Shown: positions 1 through 9,233 of the stretch, one piece after another
Layout: every line of letters begins with the position of its first letter
Numbering within the stretch: position 1 is the stretch's first letter
NCBI RefSeq assembly: GCF_020640915.1
Contig: NZ_JADWDC010000001.1
Coordinates: 1 to 64,000 of the forward strand
Direction of reading: 5' to 3'
Length of the DNA: 64,000 nt
DNA from: Waterburya agarophytonicola KI4
Lineage (GTDB): Bacteria > Cyanobacteriota > Cyanobacteriia > Cyanobacteriales > Xenococcaceae
The notes under the pieces: generated by a model
Seen by the model: the letters and a program-made list of their open reading frames with translations, nothing else
The model's database searches: none
Told to the model about the DNA's origin: nothing
Translations under genes and position numbers: made by a program

Positions 1-50
1 AGAGAACTCATATGACATTTTATCTGTTAATCAACCTCAAAATCAACACC

Positions 51-200
51 CTACCTGAGTAGGCATTCCTCCCCCTGCGTAGCAGGAGGTTTCCTGCCTA
101 AAGACAGATGAATCTTTGGATGAGGATTTAACTGGGAACTACCGACAAAACTAGCCACAAACTCGTTAGCAGGATTATCTAAAGCTTTTTGAACATACAT
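51..200 (-). pseudogene. C-terminal remnant of an ABC transporter ATP-binding subunit
   Basis: The minus strand encodes a 49-residue peptide containing NPANEFVASFVGSSQLN. This matches the stretch just after the nucleotide-binding domain in MalK/UgpC/PotA-type importer ATPases (typically NPAN-FVA-F-GSP--N). No Walker or signature motif is present and the frame closes upstream of the ATG at 200, so it cannot be a working ATPase. The last ~20 codons run into the hairpin at 60-100 and no longer look like the family. I read it as a leftover of a gene truncated at both ends. It could instead be a chance small ORF, but the motif match is long. Confidence 0.45.
60..100. repeat. Imperfect long hairpin resembling an IS200/IS605-type end or MITE
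   Basis: Outer arms TAGGCA (60-65) and TGCCTA (95-100) enclose inner arms CCTCC...TGC and GCAGGAGG around a GTA loop. GC-rich hairpins of this look mark the right ends of IS200/IS605 elements and related mini-elements in cyanobacteria. No transposase is visible. It sits exactly where the ABC ATPase remnant loses similarity to its family, consistent with an insertion scar. Identity as a mobile-element end is inference. Confidence 0.35.
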
Positions 201-325
201 AGAGAAAATCTATGTTTAATTTAATCTTCTGTCTATCTTTAATAGATATACGGGGGATTATAATTTTGTTTATCCACAGATACAGTAGCGGAATAATAAA
301 TCGCTCAATAAATATTAGTTCAATG

Positions 326-360
326 GCTAATAGCTAATAGCTAACAGCTAATAGCTAAAA
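326..360. repeat. Heptamer tandem repeat, five units
   Basis: Five consecutive 7-mers read GCTAATA, GCTAATA, GCTAACA, GCTAATA, GCTAAAA, ending about 43 bases before the ilvD start. This is the short tandemly repeated heptamer class known from cyanobacteria. No function can be read from it; it lies in the ilvD upstream region and could alter promoter or leader spacing when the copy number changes. Confidence 0.7.
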
Positions 361-403
361 CACATTTCATAGTCAATAGCCGAAATAATATCAGGAGAAA
401 TAA

Positions 404-2089
404 ATGGCTGATAATCGAAGAAGTCAAGAAGTAACCAAAGGAGATAGTAGATCGCCTAACCGTGCTATGTTACGAGCAGTAGGTTTTGGTGATGATGATT
501 TCAATAAGCCCATTGTGGGTTTGGCTAATGGCTATAGCACTATTACTCCTTGCAACATGGGTATCAATACTTTAGCCTTGCGTGCGGAATCTGCCCTAAG
601 AGATGCGGGAGCAATGCCTCAGATGTTTGGCACAATTACTATTAGTGACGGGATTTCTATGGGTACAGAAGGAATGAAATACTCCTTAGTATCCCGCGAT
701 GTAATTGCCGACTCCATCGAGACAGCTTGTAACGGTCAAAGTATGGATGCAGTGTTGGCTGTGGGTGGTTGCGATAAAAATATGCCTGGAGCAATGTTGG
801 CGATCGCTAGAATGGATATTCCCAGTATATTTGTCTATGGTGGCACAATTAAACCAGGCAAGCACAATGGTGAAGATTTAACCGTCGTCAGTGCTTTTGA
901 AGCAGTTGGTAAGTTTAGTGCGGGAAAAATTGACCAAGCCGAATTAGATGCGATCGAACGCAAAGCTTGTCCTGGAGCGGGTTCTTGTGGGGGAATGTTT
1001 ACTGCCAACACCATGTCTTCTGCATTTGAGGCAATGGGGATGAGTTTACCCTATTCTTCGACTATGGCAGCAGAAGATGAAGAGAAAGCAGAAAGTACCG
1101 AAAAGTCTGCGTTTGCTTTAGTTGAAGCAATTAAGCAACAAATTCTACCCAGTCAGATCTTAACTCGCAAAGCCTTTGAAAACGCCATTACCGTAATTAT
1201 GGCAGTGGGGGGATCGACTAATTCTGTATTGCATTTACTGGCGATCGCCAATACTATGGGGGTTGACTTAACTATTGACGATTTTGAAACTATTCGTCAG
1301 CGAGTCCCCGTAATTTGTGACCTCAAACCATCAGGAAAATACGTCACGGTCGATCTTCATAATGCAGGGGGGATTCCTCAAGTAATGAAGATGCTTCTGG
1401 TTAATGGTTTGCTACATGGGGATGCACTAACTGTTACAGGCAAAACTATAGCCCAAACCCTAGCCGATGTCCCTGATCATCCTCCCTCAGACCAGGATGT
1501 GATTCGCCAGTGGGGTAAACCTGTCTATGCCGAAGGACACCTAGCAGTACTTAAAGGGAACCTTGCCAGTGAAGGATCGGTGGCAAAAATTAGTGGTGTC
1601 AAAAACCCTGTGATAACTGGTCCAGCTAGAGTTTTTGAATCAGAAGAAGAATGTTTAGATGCCATTCTAGATGGCAAAATTAACGCAGGAGATATTATCG
1701 TCGTGCGTTATGAAGGACCAAAAGGTGGACCAGGAATGCGGGAAATGCTTGCCCCCACCTCTGCTATTATTGGTGCTGGATTGGGCGATTCGGTCGGCTT
1801 AATTACCGATGGTCGTTTCTCTGGCGGTACATATGGCATGGTTGTCGGTCATGTTGCCCCAGAAGCAGCTGTAGGCGGTACTATTGCCTTGGTAAACGAA
1901 GGAGATAGTATTACTATTGATGCTCGTCAAAGATTATTACAACTTAATGTAGACGATGCCGAATTAACTAAGCGTCGTAGTCAATGGACTCCCAGAAAAC
2001 CCAAATATACCAGAGGGGTATTGGCGAAGTATGCAAAGCTAGTTTCTTCTAGTAGTTTGGGTGGCGTAACTGATTTGGGTTTAGGGTAA
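404..2089 (+). CDS. ilvD: Dihydroxy-acid dehydratase
   Basis: IlvD dehydrates 2,3-dihydroxyisovalerate and 2,3-dihydroxy-3-methylvalerate to the 2-keto acids that are aminated to valine and isoleucine; it is cytosolic and Fe-S dependent. The 561 residues match the usual family length. Likely cluster ligands are visible as C50 (TPCNMG), C123 ([10 protein letters not shown]) and C195 ([12 protein letters not shown]). C-terminal family blocks GGPGMREML and [14 protein letters not shown] are intact. The ATG has AGGAG about 6 bases upstream (caggagaaataa). It is followed by a hairpin and stands alone, well separated from the DUF4330 gene. leuA of the same branched-chain pathway lies ~28 kb away on the other strand. 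Confidence 0.97.
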   Translation: MADNRRSQEVTKGDSRSPNRAMLRAVGFGDDDFNKPIVGLANGYSTITPCNMGINTLALRAESALRDAGAMPQMFGTITISDGISMGTEGMKYSLVSRDVIADSIETACNGQSMDAVLAVGGCDKNMPGAMLAIARMDIPSIFVYGGTIKPGKHNGEDLTVVSAFEAVGKFSAGKIDQAELDAIERKACPGAGSCGGMFTANTMSSAFEAMGMSLPYSSTMAAEDEEKAESTEKSAFALVEAIKQQILPSQILTRKAFENAITVIMAVGGSTNSVLHLLAIANTMGVDLTIDDFETIRQRVPVICDLKPSGKYVTVDLHNAGGIPQVMKMLLVNGLLHGDALTVTGKTIAQTLADVPDHPPSDQDVIRQWGKPVYAEGHLAVLKGNLASEGSVAKISGVKNPVITGPARVFESEEECLDAILDGKINAGDIIVVRYEGPKGGPGMREMLAPTSAIIGAGLGDSVGLITDGRFSGGTYGMVVGHVAPEAAVGGTIALVNEGDSITIDARQRLLQLNVDDAELTKRRSQWTPRKPKYTRGVLAKYAKLVSSSSLGGVTDLGLG

Positions 2090-2104
2090 CATCGCTGCGC
2101 TTCG

Positions 2105-2158
2105 GTAACAAGTCATTAATAAAAGCTTTTATAGATTAGCCTCTTAACGACTTGTTAC
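2105..2158 (+). terminator. Inverted repeat downstream of ilvD
   Basis: Arms GTAACAAGTC (2105-2114) and GACTTGTTAC (2149-2158) are a perfect 10-bp inverted repeat. Between them lies the perfect 14-base palindrome ATAAAAGCTTTTAT. No long T run follows, so it may be an RNA 3'-end hairpin rather than a classical intrinsic terminator. Confidence 0.45.
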
Positions 2159-2219
2159 ATTAATGTTTGAAGTAGCCCGAAGAATTAAGTCTTTATAACC
2201 TCATTACAACTGGGATGCG

Positions 2220-2225
2220 TATAAT
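2220..2225 (+). promoter_or_regulatory. Possible -10 box for the DUF4330-trmB operon
   Basis: A perfect TATAAT lies 45 bases before the ATG of the DUF4330 gene, in the gap after ilvD. No good -35 match at 16-18 bases was found, so this is a candidate only. Confidence 0.3.
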
Positions 2226-2269
2226 GTAAACGAAATTATTTTGGATATTAAAATATCTGACGGCTGATT

Positions 2270-2809
2270 ATGAAAATTATTGATTCCAAAGGAAGACTAT
2301 TCGGTAAGTTAAGCATTCTCGACTTTGCTGCTGCTGGGGTAATTGGGTTAGTCGCTGTCGGTATTTTCTTCTTCCCTGGTACTCCTTTAACTAATAATAT
2401 TGTCGCTCAAACCAAACAAAAGCCCATTGAAGTGGAAATATTAGTTAGGGGATTGGGTGTGACTAATTTAGATAGTTTATTTAAAGAATTTAAAGAAAAC
2501 CAAGAGGCGGATATTGTGATTCGCAACCAACCCGCAGGAAAGGTAAAAATAGTTGGCAATGAACTTTTACCTCGTACAACCCCCGTACCACAGCCAGACG
2601 GTACAGTGAAAGCATTGCCCGATCCGCGCCCTGAAATTATGATGATTCGAGATATGTTGGTTACTGTCGAAGGAAAGGCGGAAGCGACTAGTACTGGTTT
2701 TGTTTTGCCAGGAAGTAAAAAAGTAAAAATAGGTTCTTCTATTCAATTACAAGGCAATACTTACGACTTTAATGGTACTGTCGTTTCTATAGAATTAAAA
2801 GATTCCTAA
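2270..2809 (+). CDS. DUF4330 family membrane-anchored protein
   Basis: The 179 residues begin with a short cytosolic start (MKIIDSKGRLFGKLSILDF) followed by one hydrophobic segment at roughly residues 20-38. The rest is soluble and probably extracytoplasmic. The SKGRLFGKLSILDFA opening is typical of DUF4330 proteins, found widely in cyanobacteria and some Firmicutes. The function is unknown. It is 27 bases upstream of trmB and heads a co-directional cluster that ends with an acyltransferase, so it is probably co-transcribed, but these neighbours share no obvious pathway. Confidence 0.8.
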   Translation: MKIIDSKGRLFGKLSILDFAAAGVIGLVAVGIFFFPGTPLTNNIVAQTKQKPIEVEILVRGLGVTNLDSLFKEFKENQEADIVIRNQPAGKVKIVGNELLPRTTPVPQPDGTVKALPDPRPEIMMIRDMLVTVEGKAEATSTGFVLPGSKKVKIGSSIQLQGNTYDFNGTVVSIELKDS

Positions 2810-2836
2810 AGGTTCGTTTTTACTAATTCTCCAGAT

Positions 2837-3475
2837 ATGCCAATTCGTATTCGTCAGCACGTCAATCCCCTCGCGCGTAAATTTCAACAGCCAATAACAA
2901 TACCCAACTGGCAAGAAGTCTTGGAAAACCCCCAACAGGATATACATTTGGATATTGGCTGTGCGCGGGGTGGTTTTTTGCTTGAAATGGCGCAACAACA
3001 CCCCGAAATTAATTTTTTAGGTATTGAAATTCGTCAGCCTTTAGTTTCTGCTGCTAATCAACTGAAGAATGAATTGGGCATAGCGAATCTCCATTATCTC
3101 TTTGGTAATATGAATAGTTCGGCGGAAGTGCTATTAAAATCTTTTCCTGGTAATGCTCTCAAAACCATTTCGGTACAATTCCCCGATCCTTGGTTCAAAA
3201 AACGTCATAATAAACGCAGAGTCGTCCAAAATGAGTTAGTTCGGGTTTTAGTAAACTACCTAGGAGAAGGAGGGCGAGTTTTTCTGCAATCAGATATTGA
3301 AGAAGTAGCAAAAGAAATGCGCGATCGCTTTACGGCTGATTCTCGATTAATTCTACAACATACAACAACCTGGTTAGATGCAAACCCCTTTTCAGTAGCC
3401 ACAGAAAGAGAACTGTATGTGCTAGAACAAAATCTACCCGTCTATAGAGTTATGTTCTATAAATCCTCAACGTAA
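2837..3475 (+). CDS. trmB: tRNA (guanine-N7-)-methyltransferase
   Basis: TrmB uses S-adenosylmethionine to make m7G46 in the tRNA variable loop. The 212-residue protein has the SAM-binding loop LDIGCARGGFLLEMA near residue 37, the acidic motif FLGIEIR, and the family signature FPDPWFKKRHNKRRVVQ in the middle. The length is normal. It lies 27 bases after the DUF4330 gene and 33 bases before the AI-2E-type permease, which suggests one transcript. Confidence 0.93.
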   Translation: MPIRIRQHVNPLARKFQQPITIPNWQEVLENPQQDIHLDIGCARGGFLLEMAQQHPEINFLGIEIRQPLVSAANQLKNELGIANLHYLFGNMNSSAEVLLKSFPGNALKTISVQFPDPWFKKRHNKRRVVQNELVRVLVNYLGEGGRVFLQSDIEEVAKEMRDRFTADSRLILQHTTTWLDANPFSVATERELYVLEQNLPVYRVMFYKSST

Positions 3476-3508
3476 GTTTATTCCTCTTTCTTCTCTCTTT
3501 TTTATTTT

Positions 3509-4570
3509 ATGCTCGACACAATTTCTAAATTACCGAAGTGGCTTACTAGAGGTTTAGTTTTACCACTATTAGTACTTAATGGATGGTTATTAATCTTAGT
3601 ATTTGAATATTTTCAATCTTTGATTACTATCTTTGCTACGGCTACCCTGTTATCGTTTATTTTGGATTATCCCGTACGTTTTCTGGAAAAAAAAGGCATC
3701 AAAAGAGCGATCGCAATTCTCATTGTTCTCTTGATGGGTATTTTACTTTTCAGCATTATCGGCGTAACGGTTATCCCCATTTTGATCGATCAGCTTAATG
3801 GACTGTTGGATCGTTTACCCAGTTACGTTGCATCTGGTAGCGAACAGGCAAAAGCCTTCGAAATTTGGGCTGACGAACGCAATTTTCCCGTTAGCGTTAG
3901 TAGTATAGTCGCCGATGCTCTCGGTCGCATATCCTATCAATTGCAACAGTTAAGCGGGCAGATTTTGGGTAGTGTCTTTTCTGTGTTGGGTAGCTTAGTC
4001 GATTTACTGTTAACTATTGTTTTGACCTTTTATTTGTTACTACACGGTAACGAACTATGGGAAGATTTGTTTCGGATTTTTCCTGAAGAGACAGCAGATA
4101 AAATTCGCGCCTCCTTAAAACAAACTTTTAATAATTATTTTGGCGGACAATTAACTGTTGCCTCGGTGATGGGAGTAGTAATTACTATTACCTTTTTTAT
4201 TATCCAAGTCCCCTTTGCATTTTTATTTGGTTTGGCAGTGGGAATCATGGCACTGTTTCCTTTTGGTGCGGGTTTGAGTATCAGTTTGGTTAGTTTTTTG
4301 ATGGCACTAAAAAGTATTTGGTTGGGCTTGAAAGTACTGGCGATCGCTTTTGTCGTCGAGCAAATTGTTGAAAGTGTGATCGCCCCTCGTTTGTTGGGAG
4401 AATTCACTGGTTTAAACCCAGTTCTGGTCTTAGTTTCTTTGTTGATTGGCGCACAATTAGGAGGCTTTTTAGGCTTAATTTTGGCAGTCCCCGTAGCTAG
4501 TTTTATCAAAAGTTTATGGACTATTTTTAAGTCCATCAACGAACATCTTGAAATACCTGTAGAAGTTTAA
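3509..4570 (+). CDS. AI-2E / PerM family permease
   Basis: A 353-residue polytopic membrane protein of the AI-2E transporter (PerM, formerly UPF0118) family. Two hydrophobic segments lie near the N-terminus (about 15-55) and one near 70-95. A soluble stretch at ~100-150 is followed by four or five more segments up to ~340. The block GLNPVLVLVSLLIGAQLGG near the C-terminus is characteristic. Family members have been linked to export of signals or to Na+/H+ antiport; the substrate here cannot be told. It sits between trmB and coaD with 29-33 base gaps, so it is probably in the same operon. Confidence 0.85.
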   Translation: MLDTISKLPKWLTRGLVLPLLVLNGWLLILVFEYFQSLITIFATATLLSFILDYPVRFLEKKGIKRAIAILIVLLMGILLFSIIGVTVIPILIDQLNGLLDRLPSYVASGSEQAKAFEIWADERNFPVSVSSIVADALGRISYQLQQLSGQILGSVFSVLGSLVDLLLTIVLTFYLLLHGNELWEDLFRIFPEETADKIRASLKQTFNNYFGGQLTVASVMGVVITITFFIIQVPFAFLFGLAVGIMALFPFGAGLSISLVSFLMALKSIWLGLKVLAIAFVVEQIVESVIAPRLLGEFTGLNPVLVLVSLLIGAQLGGFLGLILAVPVASFIKSLWTIFKSINEHLEIPVEV

Positions 4571-4599
4571 GAATATCAATAGGTAAGTAATTTAAAAAA

Positions 4600-5079
4600 A
4601 TGATTGCCATTTATCCCGGTAGTTTCGATCCTGTAACTTTAGGACATATAGATATTATTGAAAGAGGGGCAAAATTATTCGATAAAGTTATTGTAGCTGT
4701 GCTTTCTAATCCTAGTAAAAATCCTTTGTTTAGCGTTGAAAAAAGATTAGAGCAAATTACTCAATGTACTCAACACATTAGTAATGTAGAAGTTGATAGT
4801 TTTGCTGGACTAACTGTAGAATATGCCAAATTGCATAATGCAGGGGTATTATTAAGAGGTTTGAGAGTCCTATCCGATTTTGAGAAAGAATTGCAGATGG
4901 CTCATACTAATAAAACCCTCAATCAAGACATTGAAACAGTATTTTTAGCCACCACTAAAGAATATAGTTTTTTGAGTAGTAGTATTGTCAAAGAAATCGC
5001 TCAATTTGGAGGGTCAGTCGATCATTTAGTGTCAGCAAATATTGCTAGAGATATGCATCAAAAATATCAAAAAAACTAG
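4600..5079 (+). CDS. coaD: Phosphopantetheine adenylyltransferase
   Basis: CoaD transfers AMP from ATP to 4'-phosphopantetheine, the penultimate step of coenzyme A synthesis. The 159-residue protein shows the nucleotidyltransferase motif [16 protein letters not shown] at the N-terminus (T/HxGH as TLGH), the substrate-binding [16 protein letters not shown] block, and the C-terminal [13 protein letters not shown] motif (ISSS-type). The length is standard. It lies 29 bases downstream of the AI-2E-type permease. Confidence 0.96.
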   Translation: MIAIYPGSFDPVTLGHIDIIERGAKLFDKVIVAVLSNPSKNPLFSVEKRLEQITQCTQHISNVEVDSFAGLTVEYAKLHNAGVLLRGLRVLSDFEKELQMAHTNKTLNQDIETVFLATTKEYSFLSSSIVKEIAQFGGSVDHLVSANIARDMHQKYQKN

Positions 5080-5202
5080 TTTAAATGCACGGTTGCCATC
5101 AAAACAACATTTCGTGATTCAAATGTTTGATTGTCTTAAATATAATGTTGGCAAATATTGGTTAACTGAGTTACAAATATACTCAGATAATTCTATTTAA
5201 TA

Positions 5203-5799
5203 ATGTTACAAGAAAATTATTCCCACGATCCTCAAACACAGTATAACGAGTCCCAAACAGCAGTAGATATTACTAATAATTCTCATACTGGTTTTGCAAT
5301 TGAAGGAGAATTAGATCGTTTAAAAGAACTAATCTTGAGTAGTTCTCACATCCCTCTTACCGAATTGGCGATCGTTGATCGGGAACTTTTGCTAGAACAA
5401 ATTTTACAAATACAAGAGAACTTACCGATCGAGTTAGGGACGGCGGTGGAAATAGTTAATCGCCGACAAGAGATAATTGCTGATGCTCAAGGTTATGCTT
5501 GTTTGATCGTTAAGTCTGCGGAAGAAAAAGCTCATCAGATAGTACAAGAGTCGGCTATCTTACGTCAGGCAGAATTAGATGCTGCCAAAATTCGTCTCAG
5601 AATCGAACAAGAATGCGAACAATTGCAACAAGCAACTAAAACTGAAGTAGCTCGATTAAAACAAAATGCGATCGCCGAATGTCAGGACATTGAAGAAGAC
5701 GTCGATCTTTATGCAGACAGGGTTTTAAAAGATTTGGAGGAGAGATTGGCGCAAATGCTAACCATCGTGCAAAACGGGCGTCAGCAATTGGATCTATAA
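5203..5799 (+). CDS. Coiled-coil protein of DivIVA/ATPase-b-like type
   Basis: A 198-residue protein. Residues ~35-75 contain a leucine-rich helix, and ~85-190 are an uninterrupted charged helix rich in Ala, Glu, Gln and Arg, typical of a long coiled coil. There is no signal peptide or membrane segment. The arrangement (short N-terminal helix, then EIVNRRQEIIADAQGYA and coiled coil) resembles cyanobacterial proteins annotated as DivIVA-domain or ATP-synthase-b-like that sit next to coaD. A role in cell shape or scaffolding is only a guess. It follows coaD by 123 bases and precedes the acyltransferase by 55. Confidence 0.7.
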   Translation: MLQENYSHDPQTQYNESQTAVDITNNSHTGFAIEGELDRLKELILSSSHIPLTELAIVDRELLLEQILQIQENLPIELGTAVEIVNRRQEIIADAQGYACLIVKSAEEKAHQIVQESAILRQAELDAAKIRLRIEQECEQLQQATKTEVARLKQNAIAECQDIEEDVDLYADRVLKDLEERLAQMLTIVQNGRQQLDL

Positions 5800-5854
5800 T
5801 AAATTGTCTCAAGTGTTTAGAGATTAATTTTATTTAAAACAAAAATACTGAATA

Positions 5855-6925
5855 ATGATAGTCGTATCTCCTCCCCAAAAAAAGTTTTTAAACTCAATCA
5901 ACTATTTTCGAGGAATTGCAATTATTATTATTGTTGCCGCTCATTCTTATGGTATAGCTAACTGGAATGTTTATCAAGATCCTACTCTGTTTGAAAAGTT
6001 TTTTTATGCTTTGAATTTGAATGGCAGCGTGTTTTTTATGTTCATTTCTGGGTTTTTATACAACCACATTTTTTATCCCAGATTTAACTATAAAAAATTT
6101 ATGATTAAAAAAGCTAAATATGTTCTAATTCCTTATTTAGTTTGTTCTATATTGCCAATTTTGTATGCAGTTTTTATTGATATAGAAGGTGGTTTTCTAT
6201 TAGATAGTCTCAAAGATAAACCGACCCTAGCAATACTCTGGTTTTTAGCCACAGGGAGAGCAGTTTATGCCTACTGGTATATTCCGATGATTATCTTAAT
6301 CTTTGCGATCTCTCCTTTAATTAATGCCATCATAAAATCCAAATATTTAATATATATAACTCTGGGTCTAATTCCAATTTCGATGCTCGTCCATCGACCA
6401 ATACACAATACTAATCCCGTTCATTCTCTGGTTTATTTTTTACCGATATATCTACTAGGAATATATAGCTCGATTAACCAAAAGAAAATATATGCTTTCT
6501 TAAAAAGTAATCAGGTTAAAATTACCATTTTGTTCTTAGCAATTGCCTTGGGTTTAATTCAAGTTTTAATATTTAACGTCCACGGTAACTTTAGTAAAGG
6601 TTTTTGGTCGATAACTGTACCAGATGTGAATTTACTACAAAAAATATTGTTGTGCTTTTTATTGATGTCTGTTTTAGATAAATACGAGGATACAGATATT
6701 ACAGCCATGAAAAAAACGGCTGAAACTAGTTTTGCTATTTATTTTATTCATCCCTTCCTACTCAAGCCGATAACAAAATTGGTTAGAAGCTTAGAATTAG
6801 GCATCCAGGGAAACATACTCACTTTGATTGTAGCTACTTTTTTAGTAGTAATTGTCTCTATAGCGATCGCCCATTTATTAAAGCTAGTGTTTAAGGGTAA
6901 TAGTCGTTACATCATCGGTTGGTAG
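5855..6925 (+). CDS. Acyltransferase family 3 membrane protein
   Basis: 356 residues with about ten hydrophobic helices. The N-terminal INYFRGIAIIIIVAAHSYG carries the RG and H pattern found in the first helix of acyltransferase-3 (OafA/NodX-like) enzymes, where the His is thought to be catalytic. Such proteins acetylate or otherwise acylate sugars of lipopolysaccharide, exopolysaccharide or peptidoglycan in the cytoplasmic membrane. The substrate is unknown. It is the last gene of the co-directional run and converges with the succinyl-CoA-synthetase-like pair. Confidence 0.85.
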   Translation: MIVVSPPQKKFLNSINYFRGIAIIIIVAAHSYGIANWNVYQDPTLFEKFFYALNLNGSVFFMFISGFLYNHIFYPRFNYKKFMIKKAKYVLIPYLVCSILPILYAVFIDIEGGFLLDSLKDKPTLAILWFLATGRAVYAYWYIPMIILIFAISPLINAIIKSKYLIYITLGLIPISMLVHRPIHNTNPVHSLVYFLPIYLLGIYSSINQKKIYAFLKSNQVKITILFLAIALGLIQVLIFNVHGNFSKGFWSITVPDVNLLQKILLCFLLMSVLDKYEDTDITAMKKTAETSFAIYFIHPFLLKPITKLVRSLELGIQGNILTLIVATFLVVIVSIAIAHLLKLVFKGNSRYIIGW

Positions 6926-6968
6926 TCAAGAAAAAATCAGAAAAAAATCTTGATTCTACAAAAATAGA

Positions 6969-7979
6969 CTATATTTTATTGCTGTGCAGCATTTCCGATA
7001 ACAGAGAAGGAATTTCACTGGGTCTTTTAGCTACTCTGACTCCTACTTTTTTCAATTTATTGATAATACGTCGTTCTTGACTTGCGACGGGAATTGATGC
7101 AGATAAATGGTTGCTAATAATAGTGACTGCATCGCGAAATATCCTTTCTTGAGGAGTTTTTAACCCCGCAACATAGGCAATAATTGGCTTATGGCAACCT
7201 GCATCCCTACAATGGGCTAAGATTTCCTCGGTTTGTTTAATTCTTTCTCCAATAAAAATAATAGCGTCAGTCTGAGGATCTTCCTCAAGAATAGATAACC
7301 ATTGAAGTAAATTAGAACCGATAATGTGATCGTTTCCCAAACCAACAACTATTGATTGTCCCATACCCGCCTGGTTTAATTCTGCTGCTACTTCGTAGGA
7401 TAAATCCCGACTAGTTGAGATCGAGCCAATATTGCCTGGTTGATAAAAATGGGGCTGCAACCTACCCAGCCAAACTTGATCGGGTAAAGTGATGCCATCG
7501 CTACCAGGACCCAAAATTAAAGTATTGTGGGCTTGGGCATGTTTAATAATTTCAATAGTATCGAGGGGTGCAATATTGGAAGTCAAGATGATTACTCTTC
7601 TGATTCCTGTGGCGATCGCTTCTTTGACTGCATCTAAAACCTGATAGGGAGGAACAAAAATCAAACTAGTATCTATTTTATCTGTGATGGTCAAAACCTG
7701 TTCTACCAGATCGAAAACAGGTATATCTTCTACCTTTGTTCCTCCTCGACCAGGGCTGACTCCTGCAATAACCTCTGTACCGTAGGTTTTCATTTGTACT
7801 GCATAAAAAGCAGCTTCCAATTCTGTGATTCCTTGAATAATGACTTTATTTGGAGACGACCAATTCATAAAATTAGAATAATTGACAGGTAAATAATCGG
7901 GGAGATCGAATTCGAGGGGTCTAATAGTAGCAAAAGAATCGTCCAAATTAGAGTAGTAAATATCGGGAGGCAAATTCAT
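6969..7979 (-). CDS. Succinyl-CoA synthetase alpha-like protein lacking the phosphohistidine
   Basis: The 336-residue sequence follows SucD along its length: CoA-binding Rossmann part (NKVIIQGITELEA, IAGVSPGRGGT at ~72-81), the middle (QPHFYQPGNIGSISTSRDLSYE) and the ligase part (DPQTDAIIFIGE, IIAYVAGL). By hand alignment with E. coli SucD the active-site motif MGHAGAII is here IFRDAVTII, so the phosphorylated His is Asp283. The GPNCPG motif is GPGSDG and the ITEGIP motif is LTSNIAP. A ~35-residue N-terminal extension precedes the domain. It follows the beta-like gene by 60 bases on the same strand. It is probably not an ordinary succinyl-CoA synthetase; a CoA-binding or regulatory role is inference. 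Confidence 0.85.
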   Translation of the reverse strand: MNLPPDIYYSNLDDSFATIRPLEFDLPDYLPVNYSNFMNWSSPNKVIIQGITELEAAFYAVQMKTYGTEVIAGVSPGRGGTKVEDIPVFDLVEQVLTITDKIDTSLIFVPPYQVLDAVKEAIATGIRRVIILTSNIAPLDTIEIIKHAQAHNTLILGPGSDGITLPDQVWLGRLQPHFYQPGNIGSISTSRDLSYEVAAELNQAGMGQSIVVGLGNDHIIGSNLLQWLSILEEDPQTDAIIFIGERIKQTEEILAHCRDAGCHKPIIAYVAGLKTPQERIFRDAVTIISNHLSASIPVASQERRIINKLKKVGVRVAKRPSEIPSLLSEMLHSNKI

Positions 7980-8039
7980 TTCTTTGAGTTACAGTTTTGA
8001 ATCTACTTCTCTTCTAGCAAGGTTTAGACAATAATTCCT

Positions 8040-9233
8040 TTAACTAGATTTAACCACAGCGATCGCTTTATCTATGGAGTCTTCTAGACTACTAGACAAA
8101 TACATATTTTCTTCAATCTTCAGATTGCTAAAATTTTCCCCTTTTAAGATTCTTAAAATAAATTTAGGTAGGGTTTGAGAGCGATCGCTATTATAGTCTG
8201 TCTCTTCTTGTTGGGAGAGTAAATTTGATTCTTGGGTAGCTCGAATATAATCGGCAATAGTCTCTATAATCTCGCCATTAATTGCTTCACTTTCCCAAAT
8301 ATTAATTAAAACAGCTTTTAGTCCCTCGATGGACTCCAATTCTGCCAAAATTTGTTGTAGACTATCTCGATAAAATTGAGAACGACTTTCTAAATCGACA
8401 AAATTATGATCGATCGTGATGCCACAAGCAGGACTGAGCCTATTTTGATTCAGTAAATCCCATGATAGCAATGCCAGATCGAAACTACTACAAACAACGG
8501 CAATTTTACCCGACTTATTTTGCCAATCTAACCAATGCCAATTAGGGCGATCTAAAGCATTTTTTACTTGGTCTTGAGGAAAATTCAAGGTGGCGATAAT
8601 TGGCTGTCTTCCTAAAGCGTGGTCGTTGATCGTAATTTTTCCATCTAATGCCATCAATTCTCCATTTTTGTTGACCCCCAAAGGATTGATTTCAATCAAG
8701 TCTAGATCTTTTTCTTGAAATAGACGATACATTTTTGCAATAATTTCACTCACCGAGCAGATTAATTGTCCCGACAAACCCATGCTGGCAGCCAAACGAC
8801 GGGCATAAAACAAAGAAAATTCGTCATCTATTACTACCTGCTGTAAATTTGCCAAGAGAGAATTAACATTCATTCCTCCACATGCCGAACCCAATAGTAC
8901 GGGGCATTGGAGATCGTAATCTAAGACAATTGCTAGAAAAAATTCTCTTTCTGTGTTGTAATGAGCTTCAGCTAAAATAACCTGGGGGTATTCTCCCAAA
9001 ATAGAAAGATTAAAAATCGTCCGTGCTGCTGCGATCGCATCAATCGTATTCGCCACAAACTTGATGCCGCCAGCTTTTCCTCTTCCTCCCGACCTCACCT
9101 GAGACTTCAAAACCACAGGATAAGGAATTTGTAATTGTTTGATCGTTCTAGAATCTTTGATAGTCTGAGACGGTAGAATAGGAATATCTACCATTTTAAA
9201 TAATTCTTTAGCTTGATATTCTAGTAGTTCCAT
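8040..9233 (-). CDS. Succinyl-CoA synthetase beta-like (ATP-grasp) protein
   Basis: The chosen ATG at 9233 gives MELLEYQAKELF, the usual SucC start; an in-frame ATG at 9281 would add 16 residues with no family match. The ATP-grasp half is well kept: SGGRGKAGGIKF (~48-59) and LIEINPLGVNKNGELMALDGK (~179-199). The C-terminal ligase half is degraded: E. coli VNIFGGIVRCD reads INIWESEAINGE here (~310-321), losing the GGI phosphate loop, and the GAGLAMGTMD block reads SSFDLALLSWD. About 30 polar residues are inserted near the C-terminus (NLLSQQEETDYN). Paired with the alpha-like gene downstream. ATP binding may persist, but CoA-ligase chemistry is doubtful. Confidence 0.82.
   Translation of the reverse strand: MELLEYQAKELFKMVDIPILPSQTIKDSRTIKQLQIPYPVVLKSQVRSGGRGKAGGIKFVANTIDAIAAARTIFNLSILGEYPQVILAEAHYNTEREFFLAIVLDYDLQCPVLLGSACGGMNVNSLLANLQQVVIDDEFSLFYARRLAASMGLSGQLICSVSEIIAKMYRLFQEKDLDLIEINPLGVNKNGELMALDGKITINDHALGRQPIIATLNFPQDQVKNALDRPNWHWLDWQNKSGKIAVVCSSFDLALLSWDLLNQNRLSPACGITIDHNFVDLESRSQFYRDSLQQILAELESIEGLKAVLINIWESEAINGEIIETIADYIRATQESNLLSQQEETDYNSDRSQTLPKFILRILKGENFSNLKIEENMYLSSSLEDSIDKAIAVVKSS

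Noticed and set aside
4135-4539. 134-codon minus ORF within the AI-2E-type permease
   Set aside because: Lys/Thr/Pro-rich antisense shadow of a hydrophobic gene; the permease frame shows family motifs.
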